A program made the position numbers and the translations under genes. Shown here piece by piece: positions 13,174-21,541 of a DNA stretch of 28,395 nt; position 1 is the stretch's first letter, and each line of letters opens with the position of its first letter. Source of the stretch: a virus; IMG/VR virus record IMGVR_UViG_3300025128_000236, positions 1 to 28,395 of that record; one strand, given 5' to 3'. The notes under the pieces were generated by a model. The model made no database searches. It saw nothing but the letters and a program-made list of their open reading frames with translations, and was not told where the DNA came from.

Positions 13174-13611
13174 ATGGCAACTTATAATAGAACAGGTGCT
13201 GGTGGAACTACTGGACATCCGTCTAATGGTAGAACACCTTACTTAGTTGAAAATACAATTGATGTATCAGCAATTAATAGTAGCTCAGGAACAGCAAACG
13301 GAGACGTAGTCAACGCTTTGGATATTCCTGCAGAAACTTTAATCATGGAAGCTGGAATCGAGGTAATCACAGCATTATCTAGTTCTGCTACTATGGACTT
13401 AGGTATCACTGGTGGAGACGTTGACAGATATGTTGATGGTGACACTAATGCTACTGGTTATGCAACACTTACGGCTACAGCGAGAGTTGTAGTTGCTAGT
13501 GCAGATACTCTAGATATATTAACAGCTGGAGCAGATTCAAGTGCGGGTAAAGTCCGTGTTTGGGCTGTTCTTTGTGATGTATCAGGTATTGACGAAAGCG
13601 ACCACAACTAA
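13174..13611 (+). CDS. Probable capsid decoration protein, 145 aa
   Basis: A threonine-, alanine- and glycine-rich protein with alternating hydrophobic residues typical of beta structure (ETLIMEAGIEVITALSSSAT, then ARVVVASADTLDILTAG). AGGAGG, the strongest ribosome site nearby, lies upstream. The immediate position after the major capsid gene and before a strong hairpin suggests a high-copy outer capsid protein. No family could be named with certainty; a head fibre or cement protein is the likely role. Confidence 0.65.
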   Translation: MATYNRTGAGGTTGHPSNGRTPYLVENTIDVSAINSSSGTANGDVVNALDIPAETLIMEAGIEVITALSSSATMDLGITGGDVDRYVDGDTNATGYATLTATARVVVASADTLDILTAGADSSAGKVRVWAVLCDVSGIDESDHN

Positions 13612-13620
13612 TAAATAAAA

Positions 13621-13650
13621 ATTAAGGGGGGTATTATTATCCCCCTTAAT
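13621..13650 (+). terminator. Hairpin after the capsid and decoration genes
   Basis: ATTAAGGGGG (13621-13630) and CCCCCTTAAT (13641-13650) form a perfect 10-bp stem with a 10-base loop, starting nine bases after the decoration gene stop. No clear T-run follows, so it may be a partial terminator that keeps capsid messages abundant over the tail messages, or a 3' end stabiliser. Confidence 0.75.
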
Positions 13651-13678
13651 ACTTACCCTTTATAACAAATAGGAATTT

Positions 13679-13858
13679 ATGACAACTTATGATTTAAGAA
13701 AAAAAACTAATGCAAGTACAGGACAAAGAATTATTTCATTAGGTAATGATACAAGGGTGGAACGTTTAGAAAATAGAATTAATAAACAAGAAGAAAAACT
13801 TAACAAAATATTAGAATTATTAGAAAATGGCAACAACTTACCTAACATTAACAAATAG
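13679..13858 (+). CDS. Small coiled-coil protein, 59 aa
   Basis: The frame begins MTTYDLRKKTNASTGQRIIS and continues with a helix whose leucines and isoleucines fall on heptad positions (VERLENRINKQEEKLNKILE, about residues 27-46), a clear coiled coil. AGGAA lies a few bases upstream of the ATG. Its last 32 bases overlap the start of the adaptor gene in another frame. It is placed between capsid and head-tail genes, so a head completion or fibre-bundling role is possible. No family is recognised. Confidence 0.65.
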   Translation: MTTYDLRKKTNASTGQRIISLGNDTRVERLENRINKQEEKLNKILELLENGNNLPNINK

Positions 13859-14927
13859 TGTACTTAGAGAATTAAATGAAACGGAATTAACTTCTAGTAC
13901 GTTTAGTTCAAGTAGAGGTATACAAACTGCAATTAAAGATTTTGTAAATAAATCTGTTCATGATATTTATAATGAAAGTGCAGAAATACCTGCTATACAT
14001 ACAAGAGCAACTCAAGATTTAACTGTTGGAGACGCTGAATATGATTTTCCTACAGATATGCGAAGAGTTGATTTTGAATCTTTTAGTTTAAAACCAAAAG
14101 AGTTAGTTACAAATGGTGAGTTTGCATCTAATATAACTAGTTGGACAACTGGAGATGGATCACCATCACATACATCAAGTGGCAATGGTAGATTAAATTT
14201 AAATAGTTCAGCAGCTTATCAAGCTATTAATACTACTGTAAATAAAACTTATAAAATACAAGTTAGAGTTTTAAGTCCAAACAGTTCTAGCACTGCATTA
14301 ATAATAAGAGTTGGAACATCAGCTGGTGGAACACAAAATTTAAATACAACACAAGCTGTAACTAATTTTAGAGAAGGTGCTATATTAAATACTACATTTA
14401 CAGCAACAGCACAAACATCATATATTTATGTAGAAGCATCAAGTGTGCAATTAGATGTAGATTATATAAGAATATCTAGAAGTGATATTGCACCAAGAAA
14501 ATTAAGCTATTTATCATACGATCAATTTTTACAAAATAGAAAACCTATTGATGATGTAAATAATAGTAGTCAATATGCTATACCACAATATATTTATAGA
14601 ATACCTAGTTATACAGCATTTGGTGTAAGTCCTATACCTAATACAAATGAATATGCTATAAGTTATGATTACTATACAACACACACAGATTTATCTGTAC
14701 ATGGAGATAATATGTCACTACCTGATAGATTTGCGTCATTAATTGTAGATAGATGTAAGTATTATACTTATATGTTAAGATCTGATCCACAACATGCACA
14801 ATTAGCAGATAGAGATTACCAAAGAAAACTTAGATTATTAAAAACAGATTATGCTACAAAAGCTGATTATATGAGAACAGATGTAATAGCTGAAAGCATT
14901 ACAACAAATATAGGAGCAGTTAGATAA
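13827..14927 (+). CDS. Head-tail adaptor (tail accessory) protein with an inserted carbohydrate-binding-like domain
   Basis: A 366-residue protein. Residues 1-90 (TLTNSVLRELNETELTSSTF, then VGDAEYDFPTDMRRV) and about 220-366 (YRIPSYTAFGVSPIPNTNEY, later DRFASLIVDRCKYYTYMLRS) together resemble adaptor proteins of P22 gp4/T7 gp11 type, which form a ring below the portal. Between them, about 92-218, lies a serine/threonine/asparagine-rich beta-sandwich-like stretch beginning LVTNGEFASNITSWTTGDG and ending VDYIRIS, the pattern of carbohydrate-binding modules of the CBM4/9 kind. It is an in-frame insertion in an otherwise compact protein and could project from the neck. The stop shares one base with the next start (TAATG). 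Confidence 0.7.
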   Translation: MATTYLTLTNSVLRELNETELTSSTFSSSRGIQTAIKDFVNKSVHDIYNESAEIPAIHTRATQDLTVGDAEYDFPTDMRRVDFESFSLKPKELVTNGEFASNITSWTTGDGSPSHTSSGNGRLNLNSSAAYQAINTTVNKTYKIQVRVLSPNSSSTALIIRVGTSAGGTQNLNTTQAVTNFREGAILNTTFTATAQTSYIYVEASSVQLDVDYIRISRSDIAPRKLSYLSYDQFLQNRKPIDDVNNSSQYAIPQYIYRIPSYTAFGVSPIPNTNEYAISYDYYTTHTDLSVHGDNMSLPDRFASLIVDRCKYYTYMLRSDPQHAQLADRDYQRKLRLLKTDYATKADYMRTDVIAESITTNIGAVR

Positions 14928-15175
14928 TGGCTATTAGAGAAAAAGAAGAAAAAAAAGCAATTGATAATATAGATTATGGATCTATAAAAAAAGATATACA
15001 AAAAGATAATGGTATGCAAGTAGCAGATATATCTGATAAAATGACTATTAAAGAAATTAATGAATACATTAAAAGATATAAAAGTGGTGGAAATACTAGA
15101 GAATTATTAAAAGGTAAAGGTTTAATTAAAATAGAGTTAAATCAATTACAAGCATTAGCAGATAAAAGAACGTAA
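14927..15175 (+). CDS. Small charged helical protein, 82 aa
   Basis: It begins MAIREKEEKKAIDNIDYGSI and is rich in lysine, glutamate and isoleucine, with a helical middle (MTIKEINEYIKRYKSGGNTR). The start is coupled to the adaptor stop through TAATG. It ends three bases before the tail hub gene. No domain is recognised; it may be an assembly helper for the neck or tail. Confidence 0.65.
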   Translation: MAIREKEEKKAIDNIDYGSIKKDIQKDNGMQVADISDKMTIKEINEYIKRYKSGGNTRELLKGKGLIKIELNQLQALADKRT

Positions 15176-15178
15176 TAA

Positions 15179-16729
15179 ATGCCAACTACTGACCTTATAT
15201 CACCATTTGTAGTGAGTTGTGCAGGAGGCTTAACACTTAATAAAGATGTGTTTTCAATGCAACCTGGAGAAGCTCTTATACTACAAAATTTTGAGCCTGA
15301 TATTAAAGGTGGATATAGACGTATAAGTGGAACAGCACTATATAATAGTAATATAGTTCCACAAGGATCTAGTAATAGTAGTTTAGTTGTAGATTGTTCA
15401 ATAGTATTTAATGGACAAATAATTGCAGCAAGAGGTGGGGATATTCATAGGGGAACTACTTCAGGTAGTTGGACAAGTTTAACTACAGGTCTTGGCACAT
15501 CTAGTAGAGCTTATGATTTTGAAAAATTTAATTTTAATGGTACAGACAAACTTATAATTGCAACAGGACATTCCGCTGCACAAATAATTAATACAAGTTA
15601 TGCTGTAGATGTTGTAAATGCAACAGGTGGTGGAACAGCACCAACTAATCCTAAATTTGTAAAAGCATTTCAAAATCACATGTTTTATGCTGGTGCATCT
15701 AATTCACAAGAAGTTATATTTAGTGTACCATTTGAAGAAGATAACTTTACAACTGGTAGTGGTGCAGGATCATTTAAAGTTGACTCAACTGTTGTTGGAT
15801 TAAAAGTATTTAGAAATGAATTAATTATATTTTGTCAAGATAGAATTTATAAATTAACAGGAACATCATCTAGTAATTTTGCAGTACAAGAAGTTACAAG
15901 AAATATTGGGTGTAGAGATGGTGGTAGTATTCAAGAGATTGGTGGTGATGTTATATTTTTAGCACCAGATGGTTTAAGAACTATTGCTGGTACAGCAAGA
16001 ATTGGTGACGTTGAATTAGGATCTATTTCTAGACAAATACAATCTAGAATTGATGATGTAACATTAGATAGAATGTCATCTTTAGTTATTAGAGATAAAT
16101 CACAATATAGATTATTTTATCCAGTAACAGCTACAGGTCAATTATCATCAAAGGGAATTATAGGTGTATTAAAAAATAATCCTAATACAGGATCTATTGG
16201 ATTTGAATATGCAGATATAGTTGGTATTAAACCAGCTTGTACAGATTCAGATTTTATAAGTAATGTTGAAACTCAAGTATTTGGTGGATATGATGGTTTT
16301 ATATATAAAATGGAAACAGGAAATACTTTTGCAACAGGTTCAACTACTACAACTATACAAGCAGTGTATAGATCACCCGATATGGTAATGGGAGATCCAG
16401 GTATTAGAAAATATATGCAAAGAGTTAATTTAAATTATGAAGGTGAAGGAACATCAATTGATGCAAACTTAGCTCTTAGATATAATTATGATGATCAAAA
16501 TAGTCCACAACCAGCAAAAATTGCACTTCCAAGTGTAGGTGGTGCTGGACAATATGGTGCTGGAGTTTACGGTCAAGCATTATATGATGCATCGGGTGTT
16601 CCATTAGTAAGACAAACAGTAGAAGGTTCAGGATTTGCAGTAGCATTACAAATAGATGATCAAAATAGTGCAGATGCATTTTCAGTTAAAGGATTTCAAT
16701 TAGAATTTACCCCAGGAGGAAGAAGATAA
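15179..16729 (+). CDS. Tail hub / tail tubular protein (P22 gp10 or T7 gp12 type)
   Basis: A 516-residue, beta-rich protein placed right after the adaptor gene and before the tail fibre, where short-tailed phages encode the tail nozzle. It opens with PTTDLISPFVVSCAGGLTLN and has the block FEPDIKGGYRRISGTALYNS found in nozzle/hub proteins. The middle has evenly spaced glycine-aromatic strands (RGGDIHRGTTSGSWTSLTTG, then VGLKVFRNELIIFCQDRIYK), fitting a propeller fold. The C-terminus (FQLEFTPGGRR) overlaps the next start by one base. A ribosome site for the next gene is encoded in its last codons. Confidence 0.65.
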   Translation: MPTTDLISPFVVSCAGGLTLNKDVFSMQPGEALILQNFEPDIKGGYRRISGTALYNSNIVPQGSSNSSLVVDCSIVFNGQIIAARGGDIHRGTTSGSWTSLTTGLGTSSRAYDFEKFNFNGTDKLIIATGHSAAQIINTSYAVDVVNATGGGTAPTNPKFVKAFQNHMFYAGASNSQEVIFSVPFEEDNFTTGSGAGSFKVDSTVVGLKVFRNELIIFCQDRIYKLTGTSSSNFAVQEVTRNIGCRDGGSIQEIGGDVIFLAPDGLRTIAGTARIGDVELGSISRQIQSRIDDVTLDRMSSLVIRDKSQYRLFYPVTATGQLSSKGIIGVLKNNPNTGSIGFEYADIVGIKPACTDSDFISNVETQVFGGYDGFIYKMETGNTFATGSTTTTIQAVYRSPDMVMGDPGIRKYMQRVNLNYEGEGTSIDANLALRYNYDDQNSPQPAKIALPSVGGAGQYGAGVYGQALYDASGVPLVRQTVEGSGFAVALQIDDQNSADAFSVKGFQLEFTPGGRR

Positions 16730-19143
16730 TGGCAGGCTATTCGGCACGACAGTCTAGTTTTACAACAGGTGATACTATTACGGCAGCTCACAGTAATGAT
16801 GAGTTTAACCAAGTATTAGCTGCATTTCATGCAACAACAGGGCACTCACACGATGGAACATCGGGTGAAGGTGGACCTGTAAGTACACTTAGAGATGCTG
16901 ACAGTAATAATAAAATATTAGTTGATACAACTAATAATCATTTAGAATTTTATGTAGAAGTATCATCTTCTGCAACACAACAATTAAGAATACAAGATGG
17001 TGCTATTGTACCTATTACAGATAATGATATAGATTTAGGAACTTCTTCTCTTGAATTTAAAGATGCATATTTTGATGGTACAGTAACTTCAGATGCTTTT
17101 GCTGGACCACTTACAGGTGATGTAACAGGAAATGTATCAGGAACTGCAGCCACAGTAACTACTGCAGCACAAACAAATATTACATCATTAGGAACTTTAA
17201 CAACTTTGACAGTTGATAATGTAATTATTAATGGGACAACAATTGGTCATACATCTGATACAGATTTAATTACAGTAGCAGATGGAGTTGCTACGGTAGC
17301 TGGTGAAGTATCAATGACAACATTAGATATTGGTGGTACAAATGTAACATCTACAGCAGCAGAATTAAATATTATAGATGGGGGCACTTCAGCTACTTCA
17401 ACAACAGTTGCTGATGCTGATAGAGTTGTATTAAATGATAATGGTACAATGGTTCAAGTTGCTGTTACAGATTTAGCTGCATACTTTGATGATGAAATTA
17501 CAGCAATGCCTAATCTTGTTACAACTGCTGCTACAACAGTGGGTGCATTAAATTCAGGATCAATTACTTCAGGATTTGGTACTATTGATACAGGATCATC
17601 TACAATTACAACAACAGGATTAATTACTGGTGGTTCATTAGATATAGATGATGTTTTAATTAATGGTACAACAATAGGTCACACTGATGATACGGATTTA
17701 ATTACATTAGCAGATGGAGTTGCAACAGTTGCAGGAGAAATTTCTGTAACAACTTTAGATATTGGTGGAACTAATGTAACTGCTACTGCAGCAGAAATTA
17801 ATTTAATAGATGGTGGTACTGCAAGAGGTACTACAGCAGTTGCAGATGCAGATGGTATTCTTCATAATGATGGTGGCACAATGAGAATGACTAGTGCTGC
17901 AACATTTAAAACATATTTTACAAGTGGTGTATCTTCAGCAGCAGATGATTTAACAGTCGGTGATGCAGCAGTTAATATTACAACTTCATCAGGTGATATT
18001 ACAATTGATGCAGCAGCAAATGATTCAGATATTATATTTAAAGGAACTGATAATAGTTCTGATATTACTATGCTTACACTTGATGGAAGTGAAGCTGGAG
18101 CTGCTACATTTAATAATAAAATTATAGCAACAGAATTAGATATATCTGGTGATGTAGATATAGATGGTACATTAGAAGCAGATGCAATTACAATAGATGG
18201 TGCAACTTTAGCTGAAACAATTTCAGATACTGTTGGTGCTATGGTTGGTTCTAATACTGAAACAGGTATTACAGTTACTTATCAAGATGGAGATAATACT
18301 TTAGATTTTGCTTTGGGTGCTGCCCAAACAACAATTACATCTTTACTTGCAACAGATATTAAAATTGGTGAAGATGATCAGACTAAAATAGATTTTGAAA
18401 CAGCTGATGAAATACATTTTTATGCTGCAAACGTAGAACAAGTTTATTTAGGTGATAATATTTTTGGACCACAAGCTGATAGTGATGTTGATTTAGGTTC
18501 TAGTAGTGTAAGATGGAAAGATGCTTATATAGATACTATTACAACAACAGGTGCTATCACATCTGGTGCAGGAGTAGTAATAGCTGATGCTGGTAATATT
18601 GGATCTGCAAGTGATACAGATGCAATAGCAATAGCGTCAAATGGTGTAGTAACATTTTCACAAACACCAGTTTTATCTGGTGCAAGTATAAGTGCAGGAA
18701 CAACTCCTTTAACAGCATTAGATATTGATGGTGGAACAGATATTGGTGCTGATTTAGCAGATGCTGATTTATTTATAGTAGATGATGCAGCAGGTGGAAC
18801 TAATAGAAAAGTAGCAGCGTCTAGAATTAAAACTTATGTTGGTGGTGGCACTTCTTGGCAAGCAGTTAAAACAGGAAATTTTACAGCAGCAGCTGGACAA
18901 GGAGTATTTTGTAATACAACTTCTTCTGCATTTACAATTACTTTACCAGCAGGAACTATTGGAGACGAAGTATCTATAGTTGATTATGCTGGAACGTTTG
19001 ACTCAAATGCATTAACAGTGGCAGCTAATGGTTCAGAAAAAATATTTGGATCTACAGACGATTTAACAGTATCAACAGAAAGAGCAGCATTTACTTTAGT
19101 ATTTACTGACTCTACTCAAGGTTGGTTATTTAAAAACGATTAA
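16729..19143 (+). CDS. Tail fibre protein, 804 aa
   Basis: Probable receptor-contact fibre. The N-terminal head-binding part contains NDEFNQVLAAFHATTGHSHD followed by GTSGEGGPV, a pattern common in marine phage fibres; such HxH motifs bind metal in other fibres. The long middle is a threonine/aspartate/glycine-rich repetitive beta shaft with two near-copies of an 80-residue block (INGTTIGHTSDTDLIT ... TAAELNIIDGG). The C-terminal 100 residues (WQAVKTGNFTAAAGQGVFCN, later SIVDYAGTF and GWLFKND) form a compact beta domain frequent at fibre tips. AGGAGG precedes the start with nine bases of spacing. The chaperone-like self-cleaving end of some fibres is not seen. Confidence 0.8.
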   Translation: MAGYSARQSSFTTGDTITAAHSNDEFNQVLAAFHATTGHSHDGTSGEGGPVSTLRDADSNNKILVDTTNNHLEFYVEVSSSATQQLRIQDGAIVPITDNDIDLGTSSLEFKDAYFDGTVTSDAFAGPLTGDVTGNVSGTAATVTTAAQTNITSLGTLTTLTVDNVIINGTTIGHTSDTDLITVADGVATVAGEVSMTTLDIGGTNVTSTAAELNIIDGGTSATSTTVADADRVVLNDNGTMVQVAVTDLAAYFDDEITAMPNLVTTAATTVGALNSGSITSGFGTIDTGSSTITTTGLITGGSLDIDDVLINGTTIGHTDDTDLITLADGVATVAGEISVTTLDIGGTNVTATAAEINLIDGGTARGTTAVADADGILHNDGGTMRMTSAATFKTYFTSGVSSAADDLTVGDAAVNITTSSGDITIDAAANDSDIIFKGTDNSSDITMLTLDGSEAGAATFNNKIIATELDISGDVDIDGTLEADAITIDGATLAETISDTVGAMVGSNTETGITVTYQDGDNTLDFALGAAQTTITSLLATDIKIGEDDQTKIDFETADEIHFYAANVEQVYLGDNIFGPQADSDVDLGSSSVRWKDAYIDTITTTGAITSGAGVVIADAGNIGSASDTDAIAIASNGVVTFSQTPVLSGASISAGTTPLTALDIDGGTDIGADLADADLFIVDDAAGGTNRKVAASRIKTYVGGGTSWQAVKTGNFTAAAGQGVFCNTTSSAFTITLPAGTIGDEVSIVDYAGTFDSNALTVAANGSEKIFGSTDDLTVSTERAAFTLVFTDSTQGWLFKND
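17227..17898 (+). repeat. Internal duplication in the tail fibre shaft
   Basis: Bases 17227-17466 and 17659-17898 encode two related 80-residue blocks, both opening INGTTIGHT and containing LDIGGTNVT and VADAD at the same places. The offset stays exactly 432 bases (144 residues) from one end to the other, with no gaps. Confidence 0.8.
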
Positions 19144-19155
19144 TAGGAGAGTTGA

Positions 19156-20154
19156 TTGACAACTTATAGAGAAGTAAAAGGTTACAGTGTAAAGTCAGTA
19201 ACAAGTGATCCTTCTAATATTAAGGAAGGACAAATTTGGTATAACTCTTCAACTAAAGCAATAAAAGTTGCACCTAAAATATCTGCGTGGTCATCTGGTG
19301 GAAATATGAATACTGGAATAAATTATAGGTATGCTGGTGGAACACAAACAGCAGCTTTTGGAGCAGGTGGTTATAATCCTGGTCTTTCTCACCTTGCTGT
19401 AGACGCTAATACTGAAGAATATGATGGTAGTAGTTGGACTAATACTAATGATATGGGAACTGCTAGATATACTGGTGGTGGATGTGGAACACAGACTGCA
19501 GGATTAGCAACTGGAGGTACTTCATCCCCAGGAGATGCGGATCTTAATAATGAAGAATATAATGGTTCTACTTGGACTGAAGCAGGTAATATTAATACAG
19601 GTCATGGTTATGGTTATAATTGTGGAACTCAAACTGCAGCTTTAATGGCTACAGGTTTATCTGATCCTTCTCCTGCAACTAAAACAGTTAATGCTGAAAG
19701 TTATGATGGTACTTCTTGGACTGAAGGACCAAATGTAAATACCTCTAGATATGGTGTAACTGGATTTGGAACTTCAACTGCAATGGTTATTGCAGCAGGA
19801 GGACCTAATGCTCAAAATGTAGAAGAATATAATGGCACTAGTTGGAGTGAAGTGACTAATACTCCAACAATACGTAATGATGGTGGTGCTTCTGGAATTT
19901 TAACAGATGGATTAATTTTTGGAGGAATAAATCCTCCTGCTAGTCCTGCTGTTTTAAATACTACTTTTAGTTATGATGGAACTAATTGGGCTTCTGCCCC
20001 AGCTTTAGGAACTGCTGGAGCATATGGAAATAGAGGTGAATCAGAATCAAGTAGCACAAGTGCTATTTTTTTTGGTACAGGACCTGGAGGTCCACGAGTC
20101 ATTACACAAGAATATAATGATGCAGCAACAACAAGATCGGTGGATGTATCATGA
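19156..20154 (+). CDS. Kelch-like repeat protein, six repeats
   Basis: A 332-residue protein with a TTG start at 19156 after AGGAG (19145-19149). The header YREVKGYSVKSVTSDPSNIK followed by EGQIWYNS is shared with the two later relatives. Six repeats of about 45 residues follow, each with GTQTAxLxxGG, a variable loop and [ED]YDGSSWTE, ending NTGR or similar. This is the pattern of a kelch beta-propeller; six blades would close one ring, with the final strand (TRSVDVS) possibly completing blade one. The position beside the tail fibre suggests an adhesin or receptor-binding protein. Its stop overlaps the next start by ATGA. Confidence 0.75.
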   Translation: MTTYREVKGYSVKSVTSDPSNIKEGQIWYNSSTKAIKVAPKISAWSSGGNMNTGINYRYAGGTQTAAFGAGGYNPGLSHLAVDANTEEYDGSSWTNTNDMGTARYTGGGCGTQTAGLATGGTSSPGDADLNNEEYNGSTWTEAGNINTGHGYGYNCGTQTAALMATGLSDPSPATKTVNAESYDGTSWTEGPNVNTSRYGVTGFGTSTAMVIAAGGPNAQNVEEYNGTSWSEVTNTPTIRNDGGASGILTDGLIFGGINPPASPAVLNTTFSYDGTNWASAPALGTAGAYGNRGESESSSTSAIFFGTGPGGPRVITQEYNDAATTRSVDVS

Positions 20155-21158
20155 GTAATTATAAAACTATACGTGGAAAAAAAGTTAAATATTTTTCAAG
20201 TGATCCACCTGGATCGGTTGCTGAAGGTCAAGTTTGGTATAACTCTGCTGCTAAAGAATATAAAGCATCTATTAATGTTTCAGCATGGGCATCTGGTGGA
20301 AATTTAAATACTGGAAAAATAAATGCTGGTAGTACTTCTTCAGGACCAAGAGATGCTTGCCTTTATTTTGCAGGAGAAACTGGACCAGATAATACAATGC
20401 AAACAAATGAATCTTATGACGGAAGTAGTTGGACAGAACTTGGAGATTTAAATACAGGAAGAAGAAATGTTGCAGGCTTTGGAACACAAACTGCAGCTGT
20501 ATGCGCAGGAGGTTTAATACCACCAGCAAACCCTCAAACTCAAGATCTTGTAGAAGAGTGGGATGGATCATCTTGGACAGAAGTAACTGATGTACCAGTG
20601 GCAGGAATTCCTGAAGCTGGAGGGGCTGGAACATTAACTGCAGGAATAATATTTGGTGGAGATGTAAGCACTGGAGACGCACGAACTGATAAAACATATG
20701 AATATGATGGCACTAATTGGACTGCAGGTGGTGATTTAAATACAGCAAGAAGAGATCCAGGTGCTGCAGGAACACAAACAGCTACTTTAGCCTTTGGTGG
20801 CATGACTGGTGGAAATACTGCTGGAACTAATGTTACAGAAGAATATAATGGTTCTACTTGGACAAATGGTAATAATATGGGTACTTCAAGAGGAGATGCT
20901 GGCTCTGGAGGAACTCAAACAGATGCTATGTATGCGGGGGGAGAAACCCATCCAGGTGGAGGAATGAATAACACAGAATTATATGATGGCACTAATTGGT
21001 CAACTGCACCAACATTAGCAACTGCAAGACATGCTGGTGCTACAACATCAGCATCTGGAAGTACTGCTTCAATATATTTTGGTGGGCATCCACCATTTTT
21101 AAATAATACAGAAGAGTTTTCACAGGCAGGAACAGTAAAAGTAATAACAGATAGTTGA
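20151..21158 (+). CDS. Kelch-like repeat protein, six repeats
   Basis: A 335-residue relative of the preceding gene. The header is YKTIRGKKVKYFSSDPPGSV, then AEGQVWYNS and AWASGG, followed by six repeats such as GTQTAAVCAGG ... EEWDGSSWTE and ending in a closing strand TVKVITDS. It is translated from the overlapping ATGA, so expression is tied to the previous gene. The loops between conserved strands differ from the first copy in both length and sequence, as expected for surfaces that contact different host glycans or proteins. Role as adhesin is inferred. Confidence 0.75.
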   Translation: MSNYKTIRGKKVKYFSSDPPGSVAEGQVWYNSAAKEYKASINVSAWASGGNLNTGKINAGSTSSGPRDACLYFAGETGPDNTMQTNESYDGSSWTELGDLNTGRRNVAGFGTQTAAVCAGGLIPPANPQTQDLVEEWDGSSWTEVTDVPVAGIPEAGGAGTLTAGIIFGGDVSTGDARTDKTYEYDGTNWTAGGDLNTARRDPGAAGTQTATLAFGGMTGGNTAGTNVTEEYNGSTWTNGNNMGTSRGDAGSGGTQTDAMYAGGETHPGGGMNNTELYDGTNWSTAPTLATARHAGATTSASGSTASIYFGGHPPFLNNTEEFSQAGTVKVITDS

Positions 21159-21201
21159 TTTATAATATTAATAATATATAAACTAAAATAGGAGGATTAA
21201 T

Positions 21202-21531
21202 ATGGCTATATTTATATACGGCACAGCAACAAACACAGGAAAAGGTTTTTTTACTGCAGAAGATAGAAGAGATTTCTTTTTAAGAGGTTACGGTGGTCAC
21301 GATGGATCTAATAATGTAGATGTTTGGGTTATAGGTGCTAATGAAAAAGGAGCATTATGGTTAGCAGATAAATCTGGTGTAGAAAAAACTAAAGCAGAAG
21401 CACAAGCTTTGGTTAAAGCTGCCGATGATATTTCTAGAACAGCTTGGGACAATAACAATGTTGATGGTGAATCAGCAGATGATAAAATTGCAAGAATTGG
21501 TGAAAAACCTGGTTTTACTACAATCCCCTAA
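21202..21531 (+). CDS. Hypothetical protein between kelch-like genes, 109 aa
   Basis: The start has a strong AGGAGG ribosome site. The sequence begins MAIFIYGTATNTGKGFFTAE with an aromatic-rich N-terminal half (DRRDFFLRGYGGHDGSNNVD, then VWVIGANEKGALWL) and an alanine/lysine helical middle, ending EKPGFTTIP. No family is recognised. It interrupts the series of kelch-like genes and has its own ribosome site, so it may be a small fibre-associated protein or chaperone for these adhesins. Confidence 0.7.
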   Translation: MAIFIYGTATNTGKGFFTAEDRRDFFLRGYGGHDGSNNVDVWVIGANEKGALWLADKSGVEKTKAEAQALVKAADDISRTAWDNNNVDGESADDKIARIGEKPGFTTIP

Positions 21532-21541
21532 AGGAATTTAA

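Noticed and set aside
13590-13620. TTGACG followed after 17 bases by TAAATA at the end of the decoration gene
   Set aside because: The -10 match is weak and lies just before a hairpin; not convincing as a promoter.
17206-17234. TTGACA followed after 17 bases by TAATGG in the fibre gene
   Set aside because: The -10 is poor and the site lies inside repetitive coding sequence; chance match.
20272-20803. Minus-strand frames opposite kelch-like repeats
   Set aside because: Repetitive leucine/glutamine- or proline/valine-rich readings that mirror the repeat DNA.
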